Positions 22,760 to 34,481 are shown, counted from the stretch's first letter. The stretch: 64,000 nt of DNA from Citrus sinensis (GCF_022201045.2 NC_068564.1:1798001-1862000); one strand, 5' to 3'. The notes: generated by a model from the letters alone, not told the origin. A program made the numbers and translations.

Positions 22760-22792
<33 letters not shown>
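22760..22792. repeat. (AT)n microsatellite at a stop codon
   Basis: About sixteen AT units run directly into the TGA stop of the SPIRAL1-like gene (22792-22794), so the 3' untranslated region starts as a dinucleotide repeat. Confidence 0.95.
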
Positions 22793-22795
<3 letters not shown>

Positions 22796-23245
22796 TTCTT
22801 CTTGTCTCCAAACAAGTACCCAAGAGATGAGTCTCCACCTGGAGCTGACTGAACCCTTGTTGTCGGACGGTCCTAATAATGGTAACAACAGAGAAACTTA
22901 ATTTAAAGTTAGAAGTTACAAAAGTTATCAATTACAAAATTAGAAGAGTCGTAATAAATATGAGGGGTCAACTTAAGTGCAAGCATATACAGAAATGGAA
23001 TTTATTTCAGTACTCACAGTAATGAAGTTGCCAGAGTTTTGGCCTTGAGCTCTGTGGTAATTGTTGGAGACAGTCAGTTTCTCTGATGGTGATGAGTTAT
23101 TCGGAGGTTTCTTCGTGGTGTTATCATCGTCCCATGGTGCTTTGATCGCTGCTGGGGAAGCTGGAGGTTGGCTTGGCTCTTGATCAGAACCAAACAAGTA
23201 ACCAAGTGAACTATGGCCGCCGCCAGAGCTTTCGCCTCGTTTCAT
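22792..23245 (-). CDS. SPIRAL1-like microtubule-associated protein
   Basis: Two exons, 23245-23018 and 22872-22792, give 102 residues, the usual size of the SPR1/SP1L family. The conserved ends typical of the family are both present: an N-terminal GGGHSSLGYLFGSD block (compare GGGQSSLDYLFG in SPR1) and a C-terminal GQNSGNFITDRPTTRVQSAP block followed by GGDSSLGYLFG. The middle is low-complexity and Pro/Ser/Asn-rich. SPR1-like proteins bind growing microtubule ends and control directional cell expansion. The single intron falls at FIT/DRP, where family members are also interrupted. It lies next to the polygalacturonase gene in the same orientation. A TATA box 65 bp upstream is part of a duplicated segment. 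Which SP1L member it is cannot be settled, but synteny suggests SP1L5 (At4g23496). Confidence 0.92.
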
Positions 23246-23293
23246 TGTTACTCTGCTAAAGCTTCTTAGCTTGTTCCTATGTAATGAGCTGAA

Positions 23294-23938
23294 GGAAGAG
23301 ACTCATATATTTATATATAGGAGCTAGACATATATATAGCTAATACTATCATCAATACAGATGTATCCATGTTAATTATGAGAAAGACTTGGGTGTAGCG
23401 CTCACAGACTTCATGACTAATCACGTAAAAGTAAAATACATGTTATACAAGAATTGACAGTGAATGTCAACAGACTTCACATCTAACAATTTGGTGAATT
23501 CTTGTATAACAATTTGGTCAATTTGGTGAATTCTTGTATGTATATATATATGTATGTATGTATATATGTATAGTTTGGGTTGTGGTATGGACTTAAAGGT
23601 GCCTCCCACAGTTGGGGCCCTCCCCAGAATACCTCGTAGTTAAGAAAAAAAAAATGTATATATGTATATATATATATATGTAGGAAGAGACTCATATTTA
23701 TATATAGGAGCTAGATATATATATAGCTAATACTATCATCAATACAAATGTATCCATGTTAATTACGAGAAAGACTTGGGTGTAGCGCTCACAGACTTCA
23801 TGACTAATCACGTAAAAGTAAAATACATGTTGTACAAGAATTGACAGTGAATGTCAACAGACTCCACATCGAACAATTTGGTGAATTCTTGTATAACAAT
23901 TTGGTCAATTTGGTGAATTCTTGTATATGTATATATAT
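23294..23938. repeat. Direct duplication covering the SPIRAL1-like core promoter
   Basis: Two copies of about 256 bp, 23294-23551 and 23683-23938, are offset by 387-389 bp and differ by only a handful of substitutions. Both include the TATA segment, GGTGTAGCGCTCACAGAC, and two tandem GGTGAATTCTTGTA motifs, and both end in AT/GT-rich simple repeats. The 130-bp spacer has an unrelated GC-richer piece (TCCCACAGTTGGGGCCCTCC). Confidence 0.88.
23310..23317 (-). promoter_or_regulatory. TATA box of the SPIRAL1-like gene
   Basis: Minus-strand TATATAAA about 65 bp upstream of the start codon at 23245. A matching element, TATATAAA, is in the second copy of the duplicated segment near 23695-23703. Confidence 0.6.
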
Positions 23939-24705
23939 ATATATGTATATATGTATATATAATCAGCCATGTTTATAATAAATCATGCAGTATGCACTTT
24001 CATCATTCCAGCGTATGCACGTTGGCATCTATTGATTTACTCTTTAAAATATAAATTTGGATTCCGAACTTAATTAATTACCTGAGTTGCGAGCTTCAAG
24101 GACTTTGTTTCATTTGATCATTCGTAATAACTTATTGGTTATTGATATAAATTACTCATTTATTTTTACTGAATGACTATGTCAGTATGTTGTTCTCAAC
24201 TTTTGTGTTTTGTTGAGTTCAAGGTCATGTCAGTATGAAACTCAAGTCCCATGAATAGTAGTCTAATTCATGAGTCAGACCCAACTTTTTGAGTATACAG
24301 GAAAAGCATTCGAATCTTTCGGCATGACAGCATTTTTCGACGTGTCGAACAAAACTACTTTTTGAATCAGAAAAGAAAAGCATGTATTCAAAGTTCTTTA
24401 AAGAGAGAACTACTTTTGGAAGTTTTTGTTTGGAGGAGTGGTCGATAGTTTTTTTATTTTTTTATTTTTCAAACGAGGTATTTTTACATGAAAACGCATG
24501 TCATCTATATCGAAGTATTCATTTAGACAGTATACATGCACTATGCGTAACTTACAAACGTAAAAATCTAATAATTTTGGGTGTCTATATTTTGACGAAA
24601 TGACTAGGAAGTAATTGAATCAACATAGCCCATGATGTAAACCCTACATTTGATTGCATGCCTCACTTATTTATTCAAGAAGCACCTCTCACACACACAC
24701 CTGAA

Positions 24706-25445
24706 CAAGTACATAATCCCACGTGTATATATATGATTGATGTGAAAACCTAACCACATATGATTGATGCGTAAACCTAACCGCAGCTATTCAAATATCC
24801 TTTGATTTTGTGATTACAATGCCAGTTAGGTACATAACCCCCCATGTACATATAAATGATTGACACGTAAACCAAACCATAGCTCTTCAAATATCCTTTG
24901 TGTTGGATCTTTAATCTTGCATTGTTAGATTTTTAATCCAACGTTAGGTTTATATACGAATAATTATGTATTGCAGACTGTCATATAAGGTTAAGTCCAA
25001 TTAAAAATGATCTGCTAAGGTATTCGGTAATATGAGCTTTAATGTATTTGATAAGGTGTAAACTTTTAATGTGTAAAGACTTAAGAGTAATTTCTATTTT
25101 TATGATAGCTAAAATAGAAATACCTAAAGATAATAAAAAAAATTATCTAGATAAGTGGTCATAGTCCCCAAATTATACGTATCTTTCTATTCTTTCTGAC
25201 ATCACATCATCACAGAAAGAGCACAGAGAAAATTAAAAGATTCTATAGGAAAACGTATTGATTTGAAAAGCTAATCATACAACTCTAGAGAGCAATTAAG
25301 CATTATGCATTCAGGTTCGCTTCCGCATATTTTGTTATTGATTCTTGGTGATACAACATTAATATTCCCAATTTATAGGTGATGATTTTCACTAAAGGAT
25401 TTATTGTTCTAACACTTTGATTTTGTGATTACAATTCCATGCAGT
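24706..25445. repeat. Tandem duplication, second copy interrupted
   Basis: Copy 1 (about 24706-24826) and copy 2 (about 24831-24900 plus 25420-25445) share GTACATAA-CC, ATGATTGA, GTAAACC-AACC and TTCAAATATCCTTTG followed by ATTTTGTGATTACAAT. Copy 2 is split by a solo LTR between CCTTTG and ATTTTG. Copy 1 retains the uninterrupted arrangement. Confidence 0.8.
24901..25414. mobile_element. Solo LTR fossil (Copia-like)
   Basis: A 514-bp sequence starts TGTTGG and ends CTAACA, as LTRs do (TG...CA). It is flanked by a perfect 5-bp target duplication CTTTG (24896-24900 and 25415-25419). No internal region, primer-binding site or coding sequence is present, so it is a lone LTR left by recombination between the two LTRs of a former element. 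The end sequences and size suggest Ty1/Copia; the family is not proven. The intact target duplication suggests it is not very old, but with one LTR no age can be computed. Confidence 0.8.
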
Positions 25446-25865
25446 TGTATAGCTTAAACTTTAATTATGCAATTGTATTCAGACAATATATGGTTAAGTT
25501 GAAATCTTATATAACTTTGATGTGGTGTCAGTGTGTAGCTTGGACTACAGATATCACATTTTGACATAAAATGTACCATTTGAAAACTTGAAATGAGAAA
25601 AATAAAATTCTATAGAATTAACCATAAGATTCATTGTACTTTTGGTCAAATTCCTTTGTTTTGGGACTCAAATTGGTATCTAAAGTTATTTTTTAGGTAG
25701 TAGTAGCATTAGGAAATATCAAATATTAGTATTTTTATCTTTTTTAAGAAAATTCGTTTTGACTTCTATTTTTTTGGAGTTTTTATAACTATTGAACCCT
25801 CATTTAAAACTCGAGTATTTTAGAAATTATGCAATGTTGGAGCTTTCTATAGAAATGTTTATATG

Positions 25866-25879
25866 TGTGTGTGTGTGTG

Positions 25880-25959
<80 letters not shown>
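25866..25959. repeat. (GT)n and (GA)n compound microsatellite
   Basis: About nine GT units followed after a few bases by about 39 GA units, uninterrupted from roughly 25882 to 25959. GA/TC tracts of this length are expected to be length-variable between plants. Confidence 0.97.
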
Positions 25960-25961
<2 letters not shown>

Positions 25962-27456
25962 TATAACATTGTGTAATTTCTATAGAAAATGAAAAAGTTG
26001 GAAGAATAGGTCAATCAAAGCCGTATTAGGGTTACACAACTTTTATCAGTAACAGAATATATTATTCATTAGAAATGTTTGAATCCATAATTTAAAGTGC
26101 GGGAACGCTTGAAAAAATGCATAAACCGTATTGTTAAACGCTTTAAATTTTAAGCCTTTAAAATCCCACGATTTTAAAATTTTCCCGAATATTTCCCACA
26201 CTTTATGATACTTGACCAAAAAAACTATTATGTTATTCATAATTTGTTATCTTTATTATTTTCTACTTTATTAGTTAGTTTGCTTTAAGTACGTATAGAG
26301 AGCTGATCCATTGGGTATGGTCGCTGAGCTCCTCACCCAAAAGACCAAAACCCTTACATTATATATTTGTAATATACCCTCAGTTTATAATTATCCAAAA
26401 GAATAAGCATCGTTATCTTAAGGTGTTGGGAGAAAGAGAGGCTTGATTGACCTAGATACAGCAATATGGGGCCCCTCAAGTGCCTCGTATTGTATTATTT
26501 TGCTAGAGAATGACAAAAGTGGAAGGAATAGGTCAATCAAAGGCCATCTAGCTTAGGGTTAGCAAAATGTTTCATTAACGCCAATAACATCGCACCCATA
26601 AAAGCAGCTCTAACATAAGAAAACTTGCTATCTAGGTATAGGAATGCATTATTAATTCCTAGCTTCAGAAAATCATATCCATATTGCATTGTTGTATGAT
26701 ACACACTTAGCCGGGCACTATTTGGTTCCGTCCAAAATCGAACCGAATCAGCACATAGTAGATTTTGAAAATTAGAATCGAATGCAAACCAAATTTTAGA
26801 ATCAAACCAAAATAATTTATTTCAAATGTGGTTTTATAGTATTTGGTTTAATATAAATTATGAAATGGGATGGGATGGGTATAAAAAAAAATTGTTAAAA
26901 GATAATTTAAATTAGTGTTTAATTGAATTGTCATTTAAAATAAGAATCGACATAATTTGTATTAAGGAATTAAGTAACTTCAACTACAATCAATCAAAAA
27001 AAAAAAAAAAAAAAAGAGCTTCAACGACAAAGGGGTTTTAAGAGAGATTTTCAGGGGCGTCAAAAGGCCTACCCTCTTCACAATCTCACTGGACCATACC
27101 GAACCACACCCTTCTACAATTTGGACTGAGTTGAGCCTATTTGATTGTGGATTAGAGCTGACCTCCTAAAAGCCTTGTAAACTCTTATCAAACCCGTATT
27201 GTTATATTTATAGCACTTATTTTTATAAAAATTACAAAAAGGACAAAACATTATAATAGAGTTAATTAAATCCTAAACGTAATTTTTTTATAATCAAAGT
27301 TCTTATCATTAGGTAATTTCTTTCTTCATCTTCTCAAAATTATTTTGATTTTATAAAAAAAAATAACTATATCATAAATTAGGAGTTAAAGATAGGAGGT
27401 TAAATAATTTTTAGGTATAAAGATAATTTTATTTGGTCATATTACATTGGCCTTGT

Positions 27457-27975
27457 AATACTGTGTAAATAGCCAAACATTGTATTGTAATATGGTGTGT
27501 TTGGCATATTGATTCATGTGGTTAGGGATAGCCGAGGCGGTGGAAGAGCCATAGGCGAGGTGGTGGTAGAGCTGTAGAAGTCGCGTAGTGCAGCAGCGGT
27601 GGGGTTGCATATCCCCCGACGTGAGGTGATGAAGCTGCAGTGTTGCGCGGCAAATCAAGATGGCCTGGTGGTGGAACAAGGCTGCCATGCATTCAAAATC
27701 AAGAAGAGAAGACCAAAATTGGCTGACGTGTGGGGGGAGCAAGGCTGTCGTACATTTGGAAGAGGGTAGAAGAAGAAATTGCTTGATGCGTTTGGATGAG
27801 AGAAGAGAAGATGAAAATTCCCATTTAATTTTTTTTGTTTTTGAGATGTAATGCAATTCGATATAAACCCGAATCCCCTACGAGTTTCCATTATGCGAAT
27901 TTTACCGCACTAATTTTTTTTTTTGTTTACGCAATACTGTGTAATAACCAAACATTGTATTATAATATTTTAATA
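27457..27975. repeat. 45-bp direct repeats around a GC-rich block
   Basis: AATACTGTGTAA-TA-CCAAACATTGTATT occurs at about 27457-27500 and again at 27933-27975. Between them lies a GC-richer 430-bp segment with GGTGG-rich runs on the plus strand. GTGTGTTTGGCA near 27495 and the reverse-complementary TGCCAAACA near 28010 suggest MITE ends. The element type is not resolved. Confidence 0.45.
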
Positions 27976-29299
27976 TAACATATGACTCCAATATATTATA
28001 ATAAGGTGTGCCAAACAGGTCTTTAATGTAATTTCCTCTAATAATAAAAATATGACTATAAAAATGGGGTTTTATAAGAATTTTAAAGGAGTGAAGAAAA
28101 TATTACTCTACCAGTTGTATTAGTTAACACAAGTGTACAAAGTAGAAGTACTATATGAATGAGGATGACAGAAATGCCCAACCCTGCTCGGGCCTAGGTG
28201 TCTCAGGTGGACATGACCCGAACCGGGCATGTTTTCTTAACACTTGGGTTGGGTTCGTGCTTCACCTAAAAAACTCGGTCAGACCCAAAAATCTGATAAG
28301 TACGTAATAAAAACACATTTTATTTTAATACTTATTTAACTCACTAATAACTCATATTTAAAGTTTTAAAAACTTTAAACTCAAATTTTAAATCTTAATC
28401 CAATAAAAATAAAAAATTATAAATTTATAAATATAATTGAATTTTTTTATAAAAAAATCATAACATCAAGCCCAGCTCGGCATTTTGCCTTCAATACGAA
28501 ATGAACCGGAAAAAAAAAATTAAACAAGAAAGAATGTTTTACGGATAAAATAGGAAATCGCAGCAACTCTTTGGGCCATCGAGGCGATCCACTAAGAAGA
28601 GCAACGTGTCAGCTCAGAGGGCTAAGCTTTTGACACGTATGTACATAATATCTAAAGTTGACCAATAATATGGCACACAATCACATCCCAAAATTTCTTC
28701 GAAATGCACCGATAACGTAGCCTAGCGATTGTCGTGGGAGCTACGTGGCAGTATGTCAAACGCTTGATTGAATGCGCTAAAATCCAAAGGTTGAGTTTAA
28801 GCTGTCGGTTTCCAATTCCAAAACCTGAAACTCGATTTGCTGTCGAATGCTACGCGATCCTTCGGCGGCCGATCAGCCTCTCGTTCGCCCGTGTGATTTC
28901 GACACTGTCCTCTTTGTTTCTGTTCTCCAGACGCAACCTTCGATTTTCCATTTTTGCCCTTCATTGTTTTGTCAAATTGCATGAATGTACAGTACGGGCT
29001 TTCAAGGAATTTTATCAGGTGAAATAATAATCTTTAAAATATTTTCTAAATTATTATAAACATCAATATATAACTTATTCTAATAAAAGAATAAAACAAT
29101 TTTTATTAAGGTAGCTTTATTTTTTTTCTTTTTAACAAAAATAGAGATAAATTAAAATTTATAATAATTGAGAAAGTATTTTAAAAAGTAACATTGGATA
29201 GATAGAGTAATTTAAAATCAACCCCTTTATTTTGGAATTTTATACGCAAGTCCCTTTCATCTTAAGCATGTTGCGTAAACGTGACAAATTATAAGAGCC

Positions 29300-29491
29300 A
29301 CTTGACCACGTCATTCCCACATGGAGGAGTTGGTCTACTTTTAGTAATAACTGTTCATTCTTGACGAATTAAATGTTTTTATATACATTATAATGATCAT
29401 TTGGGAATGACGTGGTCAAGTGGTCTACTTTTAGTAATCATTGTTCATTCTTGACGAATTAAATGTTTTTATATACATTATAATGATCATA
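29300..29491. repeat. Interleaved inverted and direct repeat
   Basis: CACTTGACCACGTCATTCCCA at 29300-29320 is inverted at 29402-29422. A 70-bp block starting GGTCTACTTTTAGTAAT occurs directly at 29332-29401 and 29422-29491, nearly identical. The order is therefore inverted-repeat arm, block, reversed arm, block. Confidence 0.85.
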
Positions 29492-30429
29492 TTTAACTAA
29501 TAATTATTTTTATATTTATACCTTATTATTCTTAAAGCACCACTATTCATTTGGTTTAACGTGAAAGTAAAATTACCTAACAACTGTTGTATGTTAAAAC
29601 ATTACAATTTTTTCTTTTAAATAATCACAAATTATTTATTATATTTTTTAAAATTTGTGTGAGCGGTCACAACTTATTCTTTAAATTTAAGAGAAGTGTT
29701 AGGTGTAGAGAAACACGACAGAAAGACGAGAGAATTTTGACTTCTCTCTCTATCATTTTCTTCTTTAATTTTCTCATATTTCTTTCATATTTTTCTTCAC
29801 CAAGTATTTTTCTAAATTCAATGAACAATAGAAAAATTAAGCAAGTTACACAATTCAAAAAAAAAAAGAAAAAGAAATTAGTAATCGTAACGAATATCTA
29901 TGTATAATTGATTTTTTTTTAGTTGGCATTAAAAGAAATTTACAAAATTATGAAATTAGTGTAAATGGCAAACAATAATGTCACGTGTACTAAATTTCGA
30001 ATCTAACAAATGTTTCGTTGATATGGATCTGATGTGAATTTACACAATTATCCACGCATACAGATACAAAAAGTCGACACTGTTAATCAAATTTTTAGGT
30101 CCAATTAAAATTGTACACTTATTGTAATTAGACCAAGAAAAGGCCAAATTCCTTTCTCGCCAATGGTAATCTTGTAATTTAAATGACAAACAATGGCATA
30201 TATTTGATCCACGCCTCCCTCCCTCTCTTCAATCGTATGTATTTTATTCCCCAAAGCTTTACTGGAGAAATTGTGGTCTGCGTCCATTTAACAACCACAC
30301 AAGAAGTCCAGAATTTCACGCTCACGCCATTAAACACCACAATCCACAATCCACTTCACATCAACTCTTCCTCTTTTCAAGTGCTTTTACTCTAAAACCC
30401 AAAACCTCGTAAACAAACAAAACCCCACC

Positions 30430-32484
30430 ATGGCGGTCGGACTATTGGCCGCCATAGTCCCGAAGCCCTTCTGTCTCCTCACAACAAAACTTCAACCCTC
30501 TTCGCTCCTCACAACAAAACCCGCTCCCCTTTTTGCCCCTCTCGGTACCCACCGCGGCTTCTTTAATGGCAAAAACCGAAGAAAACTCAACTCTTTCACC
30601 GTATGTTTTGTTTTAGAGGAGAAAAAACAAAGCACCCAGATCGAGACTTTCACGGACGAGGAGGAGGAGGAGTCGGGTACCCAGATCTCGACTGCTGCCC
30701 GCGTGGCCGAGAAATTGGCGAGAAAGAGATCCGAGAGGTTCACTTATCTCGTTGCTGCCGTCATGTCTAGTTTTGGTATCACTTCCATGGCTGTCATGGC
30801 TGTTTATTACAGGTTCTGGTGGCAAATGGAGGTACTTCAAACAAATCACACATGTCCTAATGTTATTGGTTGGTTATATGAACAGAAAATTTCGCCCCTC
30901 TTTTGATGATGCTTACATGTTATGTATCCGTACAGGGTGGAGAGGTGCCTTTAGCTGAAATGTTTGGCACATTTGCTCTCTCTGTTGGTGCTGCTGTAAG
31001 TTCAATCACCTTCTTCCTTACAATGATTTGAAAACAAGACTAGAATTTTGGTTCTAATAGGAGCCGCGGTGGGGATGTTACAAACTTGATCGATCTTTAA
31101 CATAAAAACTGTAAAAATGAGGGGCTTGTGTGAATTTTCAATGTGAAGGCCTTTTCTGGCAAATTATATGATGATGATTCGCATTGGGTACCTTTTTTTT
31201 TCATTTGCAGGTGGGCATGGAGTTTTGGGCACGATGGGCTCATAAAGCTCTGTGGCATGCTTCTTTATGGCATATGCACGAGGTACTAGCCTTCTAGGCC
31301 TCCGTGGTCTCAATATTTTTTTGGGGAAGTTATAACATGTGATGTATGTAATTGAAATTAAAAAAAGAAAGTTATTTTCGGAATCTCATTGCAGTCTCAC
31401 CATCGACCAAGAGAGGGTCCTTTTGAGCTAAACGATGTGTTTGCCATAATCAACGCAGTTCCAGCCATAGCCCTTCTCTCTTTTGGCTTCTTCCACAAAG
31501 GCCTTGTACCTGGTCTCTGTTTTGGTGCTGTAAGTTCTCAATAATCCCATAACTAATAAAATTAAATTAATTCCCCGAATTAGCGGCGGGATTTGTTAAT
31601 TAATTAGTTAGTTACTTAACGGGCGCATGATTCTGGGGGGAATCAGGGACTTGGCATTACGGTGTTTGGGATGGCCTACATGTTCGTCCACGATGGTCTC
31701 GTTCACAAAAGGTTCCCTGTGGGTCCCATTGCCGACGTGCCTTATTTCCGGAGAGTCGCTGCGGCTCACCAGGTAAATGACCAAATTATGAATTAATTAC
31801 GCACTAATAAACCGTTTTCAGTTATTTTTAACAAAATTAAATGAAAACTCTCTCTTTACGGGATCTAACGACCAAGATTTTGTTTGATTTTGCTGCTTGG
31901 CTTTAGCTTCACCACTCGGATAAATTCCACGGTGTTCCATATGGGCTCTTTCTCGGACCTAAGGTGGGTCCCTTTTACTTTTACATTTTGTATTTTTAGA
32001 GATAAACTTTATAGAATTAATTTAAAATTGGGATCAATTTGGAAAGTGGCCGGCCCGACCATTTCTTTTATTAATTTAGTAATAAAAACCATAGGTGGGG
32101 CTGGCCACTTTTTTAAATTGATCCCAATTTTAAATTAAATTTTCTAGGGCTTTTTTTTTTCCTAAATTACATGTACGTAACTTACAACTTTCTCACATGA
32201 ATAGTAAATGAGCCTATAATATTTACTATTCATATGAGAGGATTGGAAGTTACATACATGTAACTTAGCATTAGCCTACTTTTATGCTACTTTATAAATT
32301 GATTTTGGTTTTAGGTACTTTTTTCATTAATTTTCCTATTTTATATTTAATTGTGTTTGTCAAATTTTGATGATTTTTGTTATGTGATTTTGTGGTGCAG
32401 GAGCTTGAAGAAGTGGGGGGACTAGAAGAATTGGAGAAGGAGATCAGTAAGAGAATCAAATCATACAACAGGGTTCCAAAATAA
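30430..32484 (+). CDS. Beta-carotene 3-hydroxylase (non-heme di-iron, plastid)
   Basis: Seven exons (30430-30831, 30936-30995, 31211-31282, 31395-31529, 31647-31772, 31907-31963, 32401-32484) give 311 residues, the length I recall for Citrus CitHYb. The enzyme adds 3-hydroxyl groups to the beta-rings of beta-carotene, making beta-cryptoxanthin and zeaxanthin. A plastid transit peptide (about 60 residues, Ser/Thr/Lys-rich) precedes four membrane segments. The histidine boxes that bind two irons are all present: HKALWHASLWHMHE, SHHRPREGPFELND, FVHDGLVHKRFP and HQLHHSDKFHG. In Citrus this step sets the cryptoxanthin and violaxanthin content of the fruit. Intron 6 (31964-32400) carries two strong stem-loops. 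Closest Arabidopsis relatives: At4g25700 and At5g52570. Confidence 0.98.
32012..32145. repeat. Stem-loop 1 in BCH intron 6
   Basis: Arms of about 48 bp (32012-32061 and 32096-32145) pair with few mismatches; the core is TTTAAAATTGGGATCAATTT with GTGGCC near the loop, and the loop is about 35 nt. It looks like a tiny foldback MITE. Confidence 0.8.
32169..32261. repeat. Stem-loop 2 in BCH intron 6
   Basis: Arms of 41 nt (32169-32209 and 32221-32261) are inverted copies with about six mismatches and an 11-nt loop. The perfect part next to the loop is ATGAATAGTAAAT. This is the tightest hairpin noticed in the window and lies 24 bp beyond stem-loop 1. Confidence 0.85.
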
Positions 32485-33612
32485 TCAATTTAATGGGAGG
32501 ACCAATTTTTGGATCAATTTGTCAGTGTACAGAAACAATAGTGTTATTAATGAAAAAAATAAATTATGAATGCTTATGGGTGGATTACTGTTGTAAAGTT
32601 TATGATGTTAAATAATATATAGTCAATGAAAGATAACAAAAGGGATATATTAATTATACTATTATTATTTTACTAGCTAATCCTTTTTAAAATGTTTGTT
32701 TGTGCAAATCAGACTCGTTTAAGAAATGAGACTTCAGCATCATAGGCTCTTCAAAATCTATCCTTAAAATATTTATTTGTACTTATGTGGTAACTCCTCT
32801 AAATGGTTCTAATAGAATAATAAAAAATTAAATTCTCCTCTAAATGGTTCTTCAAATAAGACAAGTTAATATTATTTTATTTAAAAAAATTTCTTCGTCA
32901 AATCTAATTATCCGTCATTTTATCACTCTAACTATTTTAGTCAAATCTTTGTTGCTAAGTAATTTTGTGTTGATTTTAAATGTTGTTGTTGATGTTATTA
33001 TGTTTTAAATATGTTTATATTTAAAAAAATATTGTTATGTGCTCTTTATATGTTTTTCCCATTATTTTTGTTCAATTTAATTTAATGCGTACTAATTAAA
33101 AAAATTGGTAATTAATAAATTAAACATAAAATAGTAATTATAAAACTATGTGAAAACATACCATAATTTAAAGAAAAAAATCTTTGTTGTGAGATATTTT
33201 ACGTGTATGAGTTTAATAATATTTAATATGGTAAAACAATATTGTTATATAGCTATTATTTTTTTAAAGATAAATAAATAATAATTATTGTTATTTTCTC
33301 TCTCCAGTAAAAATAATAAAATACTAATAATGAAGAAACTCACTCGACAATATTAAAGAGCGAGAAGCATATCTTATTTGAAGAATTCTAATTGAAGTAT
33401 TTTTTTAGTATTTAATATTGACGTAACTTTTTAAATAAGAAATAAAATATTATTTAAATGGTTTTTTAGTGATACTTTTATTACTTTATATTGTTCTTTC
33501 TTTTTCTGTTTATGGGTAGCAATTTTTGAATTGACATCAAGCGATAATGTTGCTCGCAAAAATATGACCACAACATCAGTTTATCATAGTAATAAGCCTC
33601 AATGCTTATCTA

Positions 33613-34389
33613 CATTGGCGGTGCCGGGAATTTAATTTAGAAGGGGGTAAGTCTAAATAATAATATAATTTTAAAAAGATCAACAAATAACAAATACCAA
33701 AATAAAAATTCATTATTCAATTCAATATATTTATAACTGATCTTGATATGTTTACATATGTTAAAAATGTTGAAAAAATAACCTTATCATCAAGAATACA
33801 AAATAAATCTTTTTTTTTCTATATATACAACAATAATATCACTCAATTATATGATCTCTCATTTGATTTTATAGACGATTTTTCATAAAATTCAAAGTTG
33901 AAAATGCCTTTTTTTTACTGTAGTTATGACAACTAGTAAAATCAAAAGTAATGCTTTCAATAAATAAATTAATGAATATAATTTATCCTTTTTAGCATCA
34001 ACTATTTTTCTTGTTAGCTTATCAATCCCTTTCAGTTTTGAAAAATTGTTATTAGAACCCACCACTATAATGTAAACATCAAGTTGAATTTTAAGTGTCA
34101 TAAGATTTGTTGAAAAAAAAAAATCATATTTAGATAAAGTCAGTAAGGTGACATATTTTTTTTTTTTTTTGTGAGGAGAGTTATGACCTCACGAATTTCA
34201 AAATAACAATGTTCCTTTGAGGGTTGGAAGTGTAATATTTTGGTTATTTTTAAAATATTTTAGTTATTTCTAAATTTAAACAGGGTTTTATGATGAATCA
34301 AATTAAAAATGAGACAAATATCAAATTAAATTTGTAAATTTTAAAAAGTTACTTCAGCCCCTCCTAGTCCTAAAGTGGTGCCGCCACTG
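33613..34389 (-). mobile_element. Deleted hAT element with transposase remnant
   Basis: The ends CATTGGCGGTGCC and (reverse complement) CAGTGGCGGCACC are inverted, and a perfect 8-bp target duplication CTTATCTA flanks them (33605-33612 and 34390-34397), the size fixed for the hAT superfamily. On the minus strand, 34101-33892 encodes a 69-residue stretch whose last third (LIYLLKALLLILLVVITT) resembles the LVYLLLKLALILPVATAT block in the C-terminal dimerisation region of ZMYM1-like hAT transposases. It is too short to be active: a 777-bp internally deleted copy. Confidence 0.85.
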
Positions 34390-34481
34390 CTTATCTAAAA
34401 TATTAAACTTAGGGTTTTCGTAGCTAGCATAGTATTGGAATTAAGAGCTTGTGTTTTGATTTTCATGTACTTAAGCCCTAT

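Larger units (their letters stand above)
23940..30180. other. 6.2-kb gene-free region left of beta-carotene hydroxylase
   Basis: No convincing gene. It contains a tandem duplication with a solo LTR, long GT/GA microsatellites, a 50-bp direct repeat (about 25985-26035 and 26503-26558), a GC-rich block between direct repeats (27457-27975), an end-to-end repeat candidate at about 28165-28500, and a compact inverted/direct repeat at 29300-29491. A GC-richer stretch at 28560-28990 has open frames but no start codon and no recognisable protein. Confidence 0.55.

Noticed and set aside
27437-27856. 139-codon minus-strand open frame
   Set aside because: Low-complexity product rich in His/Leu/Ser, inside a repeat-bounded block, with no homologue recognised.
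28165-28500. Possible hAT-like element bounded by AATGCCCAACCC and GCCCAGCTCGGCATT
   Set aside because: The ends match only weakly and no target duplication was found.
28734-29027. 97-codon open frame in a GC-richer stretch
   Set aside because: It opens with GTG rather than ATG, matches no family I know, and no splice-linked exons were found.
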